NCBI GenBank assembly: GCA_022605955.1
Contig: JAKCOZ010000011.1
Span: forward strand, 3,840,537 to 3,904,536
DNA: 64,000 nt
Direction: 5' to 3'
From: Rallus limicola
Taxonomy: Eukaryota; Chordata; Aves; Gruiformes; Rallidae
A program made the translations under genes and the position numbers. The notes below the pieces were generated by a model. The model saw only the letters and a program-made list of their open reading frames with translations. It ran no database searches and was not told the DNA's origin. Positions 1 through 8,842 of this stretch are shown here, one piece after another (the stretch's first letter is position 1; the number at the start of each line of letters is the position of its first letter).

Positions 1-103
1 TCATGTTCTAAGCCTGTCCTAAAAACCCAATAAATGGGTTTTGACACCTGGGACACCTCCTGTAGCTTCCCCCAACAGTAGCTGATTGGGTTGCTGATTG
101 GTT

Positions 104-456
104 TAGTCTGGAGGAGGCTGAGGGGAGACCTTCTCCCCACCTCCACTGCCCTGCCAGGAGGGTGCAGAGAGGTGGGTGCTGGTCTCTTCAGCCAGGGGAC
201 AGGAGCTGGGACAAGGGGCAATGGGCTCAAGCTGGGCCAGGGCAGGCTCAGCTCAGCTGGGAGGGCAAAGTTCTTCCCTGGCAGAGTTGTGGGGCTGTGG
301 CCCAGGCTGCCCAGGGAGGGGGCTGAGTCCCCAGCCCTGGGTGTGTTTAACAGATGGGGAGTTGAGGTACTCAGGGATATGGTTTAGCACAGGACAGGGA
401 TGGTTGGACTTGATGATCTTAAAGGTCTTTTCCAACCTTGTGATTCTGTGATTCTG
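104..456 (+). mobile_element. CR1 LINE, 5'-truncated 3' end (young subfamily A)
   Basis: The interval matches the 3' part of the CR1 reverse-transcriptase frame plus the 3' tail. It ends in the diagnostic CR1 terminus, GATTCTGTGATTCTG, at 442-456. The same text recurs nearly unchanged at 13.6, 20.1, 29.9, 46.6, 56.5 and 59.9 kb. I call this group subfamily A, recognised by a tail reading ...GTCTTTTCCAACCTTGTG. The left edge at about 104 is judged by loss of similarity to the longer copies. Confidence 0.93.
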
Positions 457-1469
457 AGGATGCCCTGGATGGAGCAGGAGGTTGATCAGAGACCTCTTGA
501 GGTCCCACCCAGCCTCAGTCACTCCATGTTTTGACAAGCTGTTCTCCAGCATTCACCTTCAGGAGAGGGAATTGTCTTTGCCCCCCATCTTACAGACAGG
601 TAAACTGAGGCAGGAAAGCTTGCAAAGCCATCCAGAGGCAGGAGCAGAGACCAAGTCTCCACGTGCCTGGTCACATGCTTTAGGAAAAACCTCTACCCTG
701 GAGCTGAACTGGTGCCAAACCTTTAGGTTGTTTCCCACAGCAAACCTCTTCCGTCCTCCTGTTTGCTGGGATTCTGGCTCAGGCAGGCTCAGCCCAGAAA
801 ATAAACACTGATTTGATGTATTTTGTTTTATTTTTATTCAGCATTTCTGTCACTGTCTGGGAGGAGCAATCCTGCTCTGGGGACATTTCTGGGTTGGTGC
901 AACAGCCCCATGAGAGCTAACTCAGTCTTGCTGCCCGTGTTTATTGACAGTGGGGCTCAGGGAGTGAAAAAGATCCAGTTTGGTCTTGGAATTTCTCAGG
1001 AAGGACAAGGAATCAGGAGAAGCTTCTTCACTGTTCCCCCACCCCACCCCATGGCTCGTACAAATGATTTCACCAGCCAATCAGTGCATACCTGAACATT
1101 AATTTGGGCACTGCCTCCTTCCAGAAACATGTCACCAGGGTCAGGCACTGATGCCCCGTGGGATTTTGGCAATCTGATGACACCAGCACTCCTGGGTCTC
1201 CCTATCGACCCCACTTACAGAGGGAGGAGGGAGCCCTGGTTTTGGCCACGCTGTGGAATTGGTTCTGCAGCCTCATAACCTCTTGCTGGGTGGTTGCTTG
1301 ATCCAAGCCAAGGATAGGTCCTCAAGGATGGGTTCCCATGTTTTTCCAGCTAATGGAGGACCTTCCCCACGTCTTTCAAAACAAGCATGTCCGTGTACTC
1401 ACTGCTCTGTGGGAAAAAGGAAAGGAGAGGGAAGGAGAAGGATGTCCACTGGTACCTCTTGAGTCCACA
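457..1469. other. Intergenic stretch without a gene
   Basis: Apart from the MIR-like remnant and an AATAAA at about 799, I see no exon, RNA or repeat here. Short frames lack domains, splice context and codon bias. Confidence 0.5.
580..690 (+). mobile_element. MIR-like ancient SINE remnant
   Basis: The run CTTACAGACAGGTAAACTGA followed by GGCAG resembles the conserved core of the amniote MIR family, which reads approximately TTTACAGATGAGGAAACTGAGGCA. The following cagag/agcca/gagac words decay in the way expected of an old copy. No poly-A tail or flanking duplication is visible. A chance match of a short core cannot be excluded. Confidence 0.45.
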
Positions 1470-1852
1470 GAGTCACAGAATCCTAGGGGATGGAAGAGAC
1501 CTCCAGAGCTCATCAGGTCCAACCCCCTGCCAAAGCAGGGTCCCTAGGACAGGGCACACAGGGTGGTGTCCAGATGGGGCTGGAATCTCTCCAGAGAAGG
1601 AGACTCCACACCCCCCTGGGCAGCCTGTCCCAGGGCTCCCTCACCCTCACCGGGAAGTTCTTCCCCACATTGGGGGGGAACTCCCTGTGCTCCAACTTGA
1701 GGCCATCGCCCCTTGTCCTGTCCCCACAGACACTGAGAAGAGGCTGCCCATTTCCCCTGTGTCCCACCTTTCAGCTATTGATCCCCATTGATCAGATCCC
1801 CTTATTACTGTTCAAGGGGATCTTATTAATGTTTATAAATATTTGAAGTCCT
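1470..1852 (-). mobile_element. CR1 LINE 3' end (subfamily B)
   Basis: On the minus strand this copy runs from a degraded upstream part near 1850 to the CR1 terminus at about 1470 (plus strand reads CACAGAGTCACAGAATCC). It carries the signature of subfamily B: reverse complement of CCCTAGGACAGGGCACACAG at 1541-1560. Same group as the copies at 12.5, 22.0, 27.2, 38.6, 51.9 and 57.3 kb. The right part contains a small duplication of GGGGATCTTATTA-like text and is less certain. Confidence 0.9.
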
Positions 1853-3735
1853 GCCAACACGACTGAGGCACGTTGCCATTCCAAGTGCTGCCAACTCCAG
1901 ACCTCCACCAGAAGACTCACCAAGTCTTGTAATTCCTTACAGCTGGCTGCAGGTTTGGTTTTGTTCCTGCATCTCCTGCACAAATCCTGATGCTTCCTGG
2001 TGCCCCAGGACCGTGGCATCAGGTCCCCTATGCTGGGGGTGGACTGCCAGGCTTGAAGAACCACGCCTTACCTCTGGTCCCTCCATATTCTCTGGGTGAA
2101 GACTGAGAAAGCCAGGTTTTGGGCTGTGCTCTCCAAAATGGTGTTGTGGGCCCAGACCCTGCTTTCCCTGGACTAGATAAAAGTGACCACTGTGAAAACC
2201 CAGCAAGATGCAGTTGGCAACTGCAGCCACAGTGATGGTGCCCCAGCTGCTCTGCCTGTGTCTGCCACAGCTGAGCTTTCTTGCTGTATTAAGTTCTTTC
2301 CTGCTGGCTGGAGCATCCTCCCCCCCCCCCCCAAGTCCTGGGAAGGATCAGTTTGACCCCAAGGAGGGGTCATACCCCTTGGGGTCTTGCTAGCCCAGCC
2401 AACTTCCTCGCAGAAGGTCTCTCCATTTGTACACACCCCCTCATGAATTGAGAGATCTGTTTTCAGGAAGAGCTTTTTAGGATCTTACCCAAGGAATTTA
2501 GGACTGTATCTACTGGGCCAGGAGGCTGTAGATCTGACACCACTGCCTTGCCAACACATTCCTCCCCAAAACCCTGTTTTTCCTCTCTTTCTTTCATAGA
2601 TTTTGGGGGGCATGGGGTGGGTGAAGGATGAGGTATTTAGCTTGTGCACCTCCCCTCCTTCCCCCATCCTCCTCCCCATCACGGTCCCCAGCCCTTTCCC
2701 CTCTTCCCAGCAACGATAAGCTCGCCAATGGAAAAAATGTTGTCACACATATCTCATTTCCAGTGTGTGGGAGTCACTGATAGCAGCACCAAGATCTGGA
2801 AAGTAAAGATGTCCTGACAGCTTTCATGTCCCAGGTATGGGGACATGGTCCCAGGGGAAGGGCCGAGTGCTCACAGGACTTGGGGGAAGGGTCCGGTGAG
2901 CGGTGACCCTGTGGAGGAGGATGGAGAGTGGAAAGGGGTCTTCACTCTCCCTCATCTGAGGTGGGAAGCCTTTGCCCTTTCACTTTCCCCAATTTTAACA
3001 CCACCTCTCATCCCTGGGGTGTCTCTGAACTGAAAGCCACAAGCTTTTGGCTGGAGGTGGCTTTGCCAGCACGCTGGGGAGCAGCCCAGCAGCTCCTTGC
3101 TGCCACGTTTGTTTTGGAGCATCCCCACTGGCCAGCACTCCCTCCCTGAGGAAAGAGGGGGGCTACGTTGCTCCTGCAATGCTGTTCTTCCCTGTGAGGC
3201 TGCCAAAATCACTCAGAGCACTCTGCCAGGGGGGGTGAAGTCATTTGTTTACACCTAGAGAAATATGTGCTTTAATGCACAGCCTCTGAGGCATTAGGGC
3301 TGACCAACTGCCAGGCTTGTGCTCTGATGAGGACGGCTGAGGTCAGCACGGGACAGTCCCCATGGATGCATCTTTTCTCTGTCCCTTTGCAAATGGGATA
3401 TTGGTTTATTCATGTGAAAATAAAAGGTGCCAAGGTTTTGCTGGCAGAGGTTCTTTTGACTGACAGAGGTGTCTCCACAGCGGTGGGTCAGCCTGGGCCA
3501 CCTTTGCCATCCGTGGAGCTAAGAAAAGCCTTGTAAGACCCAATTTCTTGCCACAGAGAGCCTGTTCCTCTGGCTCTCACAGGAACCACAGGGATCAAGG
3601 AGATGGAGACCTTTGCTTTGTAGATGCTCAGGTCGCTTACCTGATGCAAGGGCTTGGCTCTGCCTGAGGTGAGAGGCATCTTCTGAAGCAGGGCTTAGGT
3701 GGGAAAGAGTCCCTGAAGGTGACCCTGATTTTACA
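1853..3735. other. Intergenic stretch without a gene
   Basis: Unique-looking sequence with a 12-base C run at 2321-2332. The frame at 2208-2393 begins with a hydrophobic stretch, but it has no splice donor in the right place and no cysteine pattern, so I do not call it a gene. Confidence 0.5.
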
Positions 3736-3816
3736 GCACCCCTAATTTTTCCAGTATTTATTTTCTCACTGCAATTATGACAAGTGAGAATGATTTTTAC
3801 AGAAAATGGTATTTTT

Positions 3817-3959
3817 TTCTAAGAAAAAAAATTACAAAATTTCTAAGAAAAATGATAAGTTAAATTATAATTATTAAAATTATAAATTACAAATTCTCTA
3901 AGAAAAAATTATAAATTTTCTAAGAAAAAAATCTTCTAAGAAACTAAATTTTCTAAGAA
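3817..3959. repeat. AT-rich tract with five TTCTAAGAA palindromes
   Basis: Perfect TTCTAAGAA occurs at 3817-3825, 3841-3849, 3918-3926, 3934-3942 and 3951-3959, and a one-base variant at 3896-3904. The tract is otherwise A/T-rich (3735-4075). The word fits the STAT consensus TTCNNNGAA, but a decayed simple repeat would give the same picture. It lies about 3 kb beyond the AvBD13 poly(A) signal. Confidence 0.6.
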
Positions 3960-4124
3960 AAAAGAAATCATTAATTTTCCAGCTGGGATGAGGAAATACA
4001 TGATTTAATAATTAATAGTTTATTATTATTTCATAATAATTCATAAATACTATGAAATAAAAATATTAAAAGACCAGTGCTGTAGGAAACTGTCTCTCTC
4101 CTTGGGCTGCAGCTCAAGGGAACT

Positions 4125-4278
4125 CCCTAGAGGTGTTCAAGACCAGGTTGGATGGGGCCTTGAGCAGCCTGGTCTAGTAAGAGATGTCCCTGCAGAAGAC
4201 CTCTGGGGAGGCAAGGGGTGGCACTTGATGATATTTAAGGTCCCTTCTAGCCCAAACCATTCTATGGTTCTATGATAT
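4125..4278 (+). mobile_element. CR1 LINE 3' tail, old copy
   Basis: The words GGTGTTCAAGACCAGGTTGG, GATGGGGCCTTGAGCAGCCT and the end CATTCTATGGTTCTATGAT are CR1 3' tail text. It differs from the three abundant groups in this window, so it is an older or different subfamily. Confidence 0.85.
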
Positions 4279-4659
4279 GTTGGGGAAAAACTGCCAGAAG
4301 CATTTAGAGGGAGGCCAATACTCCATCTCAAAACCATTTACATGACTAATTTGCAGCCAGCTCTGTTTGAGAACCCTCTTGACCCCAAGCTTTGGGTAAG
4401 GGCCAAAGGGATTCATGTCCTTTGATGACAAGGGAGGGGGGTCTTTAATCCCTTTGCAGATGGCCAGCCAGGGTTTTCCATGTTGCCTGCCTGGCATGTG
4501 AGAGGTTAAACTCTCCCAGGCCTCAGCAGGAGCAAAGCTGGGCAACAGCATCACCCTTGACTCCAGCTGGGCTGCAGCACAGAGATGCTTTCTTCTCCTG
4601 GGCTGCTGATAGCCGGCTCCATCCTGCTGGGAGCAATTTCCCTCTGCAGCTCCTGCCAG
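4279..4659. other. Intergenic, nothing recognised
   Basis: Unique-looking sequence. I see no exon, RNA gene or repeat. Confidence 0.4.
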
Positions 4660-4665
4660 CGAGCA

Positions 4666-4699
4666 TACACACAGACACACACAGACACACAGACAGACC
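4666..4699 (+). repeat. CA/GACA microsatellite
   Basis: Alternating CACACA and GACACA words form an imperfect short tandem repeat of about 34 bases. Confidence 0.8.
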
Positions 4700-4959
4700 C
4701 ATGTGCACACCCAGGCATGCGTGTCACTCACCAGGGTCACATTCAGGGGCTCCCCACCTCCTTTCCCTTGCAACCCCAGCAGCCCATCCCCGAGATGTCA
4801 TCCTGCCTCCGATAAGGGGCAGGGGCAGCTGGCTGCAAAAGGAAGGCTACCAGTGGCTCCTGGCGCCAGGCTGGGTAGAGGCAGACACATCTAACCCTTG
4901 CCTCCTCCAGCAGCAGCCAAAAAACAGATGACATCATTCCCTCATCCCCCTATGTGGCG

Positions 4960-5420
4960 TGTCCCCCTCCTCCAGCATCCCTATCAGCCCCGTGGAGAGG
5001 TGTCTGCGCGGAGGAGCGAGGAGGAGGAGGAGGAGGAGGAAGAGGGAAGGCAGGGGGAGGAGGTCAGGGGAAAGGAGGGAAGGCCAGAGCTGGAGCTGGA
5101 AGTTGGTTACTTTGGCAAGGAGACAAAGTTCTGCGAAGCTTCACCGGCCAGACTTCAAAAAGGTGGAAAAACTGGAGGCTGGCTTCTGGCAGGTCGTGTT
5201 ATCGAGGAGAGCCTTATCTGCTCGATGGGACTGATGGCTGGAGCGAGCCAGAGTGGCTGCTAACCCCTGGCTGAGCTCTCTGAGCCCCCCCCCTCCCCCG
5301 ACGAGCTGGACTGTCACTCAACAGAGAGGAGCAGGAGAAGGGACTGTGTGAAGGCACTGCCACCGAGTTTGCAGCCTGTGGAGTGAGAGGAGCAAGGCCA
5401 GGGGCGTCCCCAGCCCAGGA
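4960..5420. promoter_or_regulatory. Purine-rich, CpG-containing patch; possible promoter or first exon
   Basis: GCGCGGAGGAGCGAGGAGG at 5006-5024 is followed by a GAGGAG tract and then scattered CpGs (ACCGG, GTCG, TCGAGG, CTCGAT, GAGCGAGC, CCGACGAG) that are rare elsewhere in the window. Two GATA-type words (TTATCG, TTATCT) lie at about 5198-5220. This could be an unmethylated regulatory region or an untranslated first exon. No TATA box, transcript or coding frame supports a specific gene, so the call is tentative. Confidence 0.25.
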
Positions 5421-6882
5421 GATCAGGGGGAGCTCAGTCCTTCAGTGGTTTGATCCACAGCGATGGGAAGGGTGAGGGAATCTCTCCCTGCTCAGAGTCC
5501 AGGCAGGGATGGGACAGATCTCTGCTGGGTGTCAGCAGGCACAGTTGAGTCACTGGTTTTGCTGCTTTCCCTTTGTTTTCTCCAGGATGAGATTGGTCCC
5601 TCTGGAGTAGATAGCAGAGTGAGTTTGGGTTATAGCCAGATGTATAGCTGGTGGTTTTGCAGTTCAAGGGAGCTTTTGGGTGGGAATTTTGCCCACCTTG
5701 TTGCTTGCATACCCCAGATGCCATACTGGGCGTTTTCCAGGGGTGAAACTTCCAGCTTTTCTCTGGAGGACAATTTCATATCTCTTCACACTCTCTCTCT
5801 CTCCTCACAGCTCTCTTATTTCCTGCCCTACATCACCCTACATCACCTCCTTTCCTAGGTGAGGACCTACTCCTGAGGTCTGGCTCCAGAGCACATCATG
5901 GTGGGCAATTCCCCTTCTTTCTTAGTGCTGCTTTTGATCCCTGGTGAGGAGCTGCTGTAGATAAACTTGGCCTTGGCCCATTCCCACTCATACTTCCACC
6001 TGATAGATCAGCATATGCAGGAAATGATGCAATGATGCCTTTCATGTGATACAGAGATAAGGTTGGAAATACAAGAGCCGATTCTCTTTCACCTCCCAGA
6101 ACACTCTGTATGGAGGAGGCACGAGTGAAACTATCCCCAGGCTTTTGGTCTGTGACATCTGTCCCTCCTCCAGACACAACCCTGGTGTGGCTCAATGGAC
6201 AGCACAGGCCAGAAGCTCTTTCCCATCAAGCAGCTTCCACTCAGGCATCAGCTCCTTTTGCTTACATCATCAGCCTTATGAGCACTTTCTCTTTTTATTT
6301 AAACTTTGTAATGTTTCTTAGCAAGATTTCATGTGAGAATTGCTCCACACAGAGGGAGGGCAGATACAGAACCCACCACAGTCTCTGTGCAACCCCCAGG
6401 TCAGTCATTCTGCCCGTGGGAGTGGGATTTCTCCATCTCACCCACCTTTACCTTGTCTCAGAGGTGGATAACGTGAGCCACCTGCCCAGGTTCACCTTGT
6501 TGTTATAGGGGAGGGAGAGGCACTTCTGGGGGGCAAATCATATCTCTGTCTTGGGTCCATCTTCTTGAAGAGGATGGACCCTGTTGTGGTCTCTACTATA
6601 GACAGATGGAGGAAGAGGCAGGGTTGATAAAGGCTGTGACAGAGGTACAGATAGAGGTATGAGTTGGAAGAGAGGCTTCATAACTGCTTGGACAAGCCCA
6701 GCAGACTGTTCTCTTGCTGCCACCCTGGAAGGGCACAGGTGTCCCCTTGGTCCCATGCAGATGTTTTGGCTGCCCCAGGCTGTCTCAAGCAGCATCAAAC
6801 CCCAAGCACTAGGCAGGCCGGTCCATCTCAGGGGGAAACACAGCTGCACTCTGAACACAGCAGGACGGAGAAACCCAACAGG
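5421..6882. other. Intergenic stretch downstream of AvBD13
   Basis: No repeat or RNA gene recognised. A 157-codon frame stays open on the minus strand directly after the AvBD13 stop, down to about 6538. It spans the AvBD13 poly(A) signal and resembles nothing I know, so I treat it as chance. Confidence 0.45.
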
Positions 6883-6888
6883 TTTATT
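6883..6888 (-). terminator. Poly(A) signal of AvBD13
   Basis: AATAAA on the minus strand, about 120 bases after the AvBD13 stop codon. Its closeness argues that the exon at 7009-7130 is the terminal exon. Confidence 0.75.
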
Positions 6889-7008
6889 GGTGGTGGACAA
6901 TCTGAGCAGCAGGTGTCGGTGCAGAGGTGTCCCAGAGCAGATCCTCCACACAGCTCTGGTTGCAGGGTCTCTGGGCTGGTCCCCCCAGGGTGCTGGGGTC
7001 GGTAGGTC

Positions 7009-7130
7009 TCACCGGCAGCAGCGCAGGCGCCCGTTGCTGCAGCTTCCTTCCCAGCGCTCCATATGGAAGCACAGCCTCCGGCAGTGCCCGTGGCTGCTTC
7101 TGCACTGCTGGCTGTCTGAAAGGCCTCTTA
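7009..7130 (-). CDS. AvBD13: Avian beta-defensin 13, mature-peptide exon (partial gene)
   Basis: Beta-defensins are small secreted cationic peptides that damage microbial membranes and act at epithelia. On the minus strand the acceptor TCCCCTGCAG ends at 7131. The exon opens in phase with a one-base carry-over and encodes RGLSDSQQC..., finishing ...RLRCCR and TGA at 7011-7009. The six cysteines are spaced C-x6-C-x3-C-x9-C-x6-CC. The short x3 spacing and the RRLCFHME stretch are characteristic of AvBD13. The mature part has eight Arg, no Lys and three acidic residues, so it is strongly basic. The TGA lies inside a possible splice donor (CCG|GTGAGA), so an added C-terminal exon is possible; the AATAAA at 6883 makes this less likely. 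No exon encoding a signal peptide was found upstream. It may be lost in the assembly gap at 7854-7953 or too diverged to see. Confidence 0.88.
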
Positions 7131-7425
7131 CTGCAGGGGAAAAGGAGACCTGCTTAAGGGGGGAACCTCAGAACCCACCCAGAGCCCCGCTCCTGTTAGT
7201 GGCTGAGCACTGGGGCGCGTGCAGCTGGCGATGGGGTATTTCAGCTGGCCTGGTGGGGCAGGTCACACACACACCTGGGAGGAGCACCTCCCTCCTGCAA
7301 GCACTGGGAGTATCTCAGCTGCCAAGGTGAGATGAGACAGGGTTGGCTAAGTTGGTGAGGAGTTAGGTGAGGTGGATCCCTTGGGAAACATCAAAAGAGG
7401 CAGAGAAGCTTCTTCTGGAACAGGT

Positions 7426-7545
7426 GGTTTTTTCCTTCTTTTTCTTTTTTCTTTTAAGCTGTTGGTTTCTTGGGTTGTTTTTTTGTTTGGTTTGGTGTTT
7501 GGTTTTTATTTTTAATCTTTTTGTTTTGATAAAAAAGGGTATGTG
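7426..7545. repeat. T-rich low-complexity tract
   Basis: Runs of T with TTTG and TTTC words. Low complexity with no coding value; the flanks to 7853 show nothing recognisable. Confidence 0.7.
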
Positions 7546-7853
7546 CTGCTTCTCTTTTTACCCACAGCAGGAATACCAAATGTGGGGTTTCTGGAGGGAT
7601 ACACTGTTGGGTGTCCCTCATCAGCAGAGTGGGCAAACTCTCCTCTCTCCTTCCCTTTTCTCTAGGATTTATAGTTAACTACATGACACCATAAACCAGC
7701 TAAGCAAGTAAATCTCTTGCTGATTATCAGGGTTTTTTTTCCATGAAAGTTAAACCACTACAGTGTCCCCTTAACAGCTGAATGAAGCCTGAGTTCCTAA
7801 AATCCATATACAATCACCCAGTGAAAAAGCCCAGCTAGGGAAGGTCTTTCTAT

Positions 7854-7953
7854 NNNNNNNNNNNNNNNNNNNNNNNNNNNNNNNNNNNNNNNNNNNNNNN
7901 NNNNNNNNNNNNNNNNNNNNNNNNNNNNNNNNNNNNNNNNNNNNNNNNNNNNN
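7854..7953. other. Assembly gap (100 N)
   Basis: Exactly 100 Ns, the usual placeholder for a gap of unknown size, directly at the left edge of the GAAA/GGAA array. It falls where the 5' part of AvBD13 would be expected. Confidence 0.97.
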
Positions 7954-8606
7954 GAAGGAAGAAAGAAAGAAGGAAAGAAAGAAAGAAGGAAGAAAGAAAG
8001 AAGGAAAGAAAGAAGGAAAGAAAGAAAGAAGGAAAGAAAGAAAGAAGGAAAGAAAGAAAGAAGGAAAGAAAGAAAGAAGGAAAGAAAGAAAGAAGGAAAG
8101 AAAGAAAGAAGGAAAGAAAGAAAGAAGGAAAGAAAGAAAGAAGGAAGGAAAGAAAGAAGGAAAGAAAGAAAGAAGGAAAGAAAGAAGGAAGGAAAGAAAG
8201 AAGGAAGGAAAGAAAGAAAGAAGGAAAGAAAGAAAGAAGGAAGGAAAGAAAGAAGGAAGGAAAGAAAGAAGGAAAGAAAGAAAGAAGGAAGGAAAGAAAG
8301 AAGGAAGGAAAGAAAGAAGGAAGGAAAGAAAGAAGGAAGGAAAGAAAGAAGGAAGGAAAGAAAGAAGGAAGGAAAGAAAGAAGGAAGGAAAGAAAGAAGA
8401 AGAAAGAAAGAAGAAAGAAAGAAAGAAGAAGGAGAGAAAGAAAGAAGGGGAGAGAAAGAAAGAAGGGGAGAGAAAGAAAGAAGGGGAGAGAAAGAAAGAA
8501 GGGGAGAGAAAGAGAGAAAGAAAGAGAGAAAGAGAGAAAGAAGAGAGAGGAAAGAGAGAAAGAAAGAGAGAAAGAGAGAAAGGGAAAGAGAGAAAGAAAG
8601 AAAGAA

Positions 8607-8638
<32 letters not shown>

Positions 8639-8689
8639 AGAAAGAAAGAAGAAAGAGAGAGAAGAAAGAGAGAAAGAAAGAGAAAAGAG

Positions 8690-8784
<95 letters not shown>

Positions 8785-8842
8785 GAAAGACAGAGAAAAA
8801 AAAAGAAAAAGAAAAAGAGAAAGAAAAAGAAAAAGGAAAAAT
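7954..8842 (+). repeat. GAAA/GGAA polypurine array
   Basis: About 0.9 kb of almost pure purine. The left half alternates GGAA and GAAA units, the middle has GAGA and GGGGAGA units, and the right end is pure GAAA grading into A-rich text. Long Phe/Ser/Leu frames on the other strand are by-products. The array probably continues into the adjacent gap. Confidence 0.97.

Noticed and set aside
2208..2393. Hydrophobic plus-strand frame MQLATAATVMVPQLLCLCL
   Set aside because: No cysteine pattern, no splice context, and it runs through a C homopolymer.
7258..7320. Possible degenerate AvBD13 leader exon (minus strand text resembling GAGATACTCCCAG...GCTCCTCCCAG then GTGTG)
   Set aside because: It has a GT-type donor and a vague leader likeness, but no ATG, too few leucines and only about 130 bases to the next exon. 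Too weak to call.
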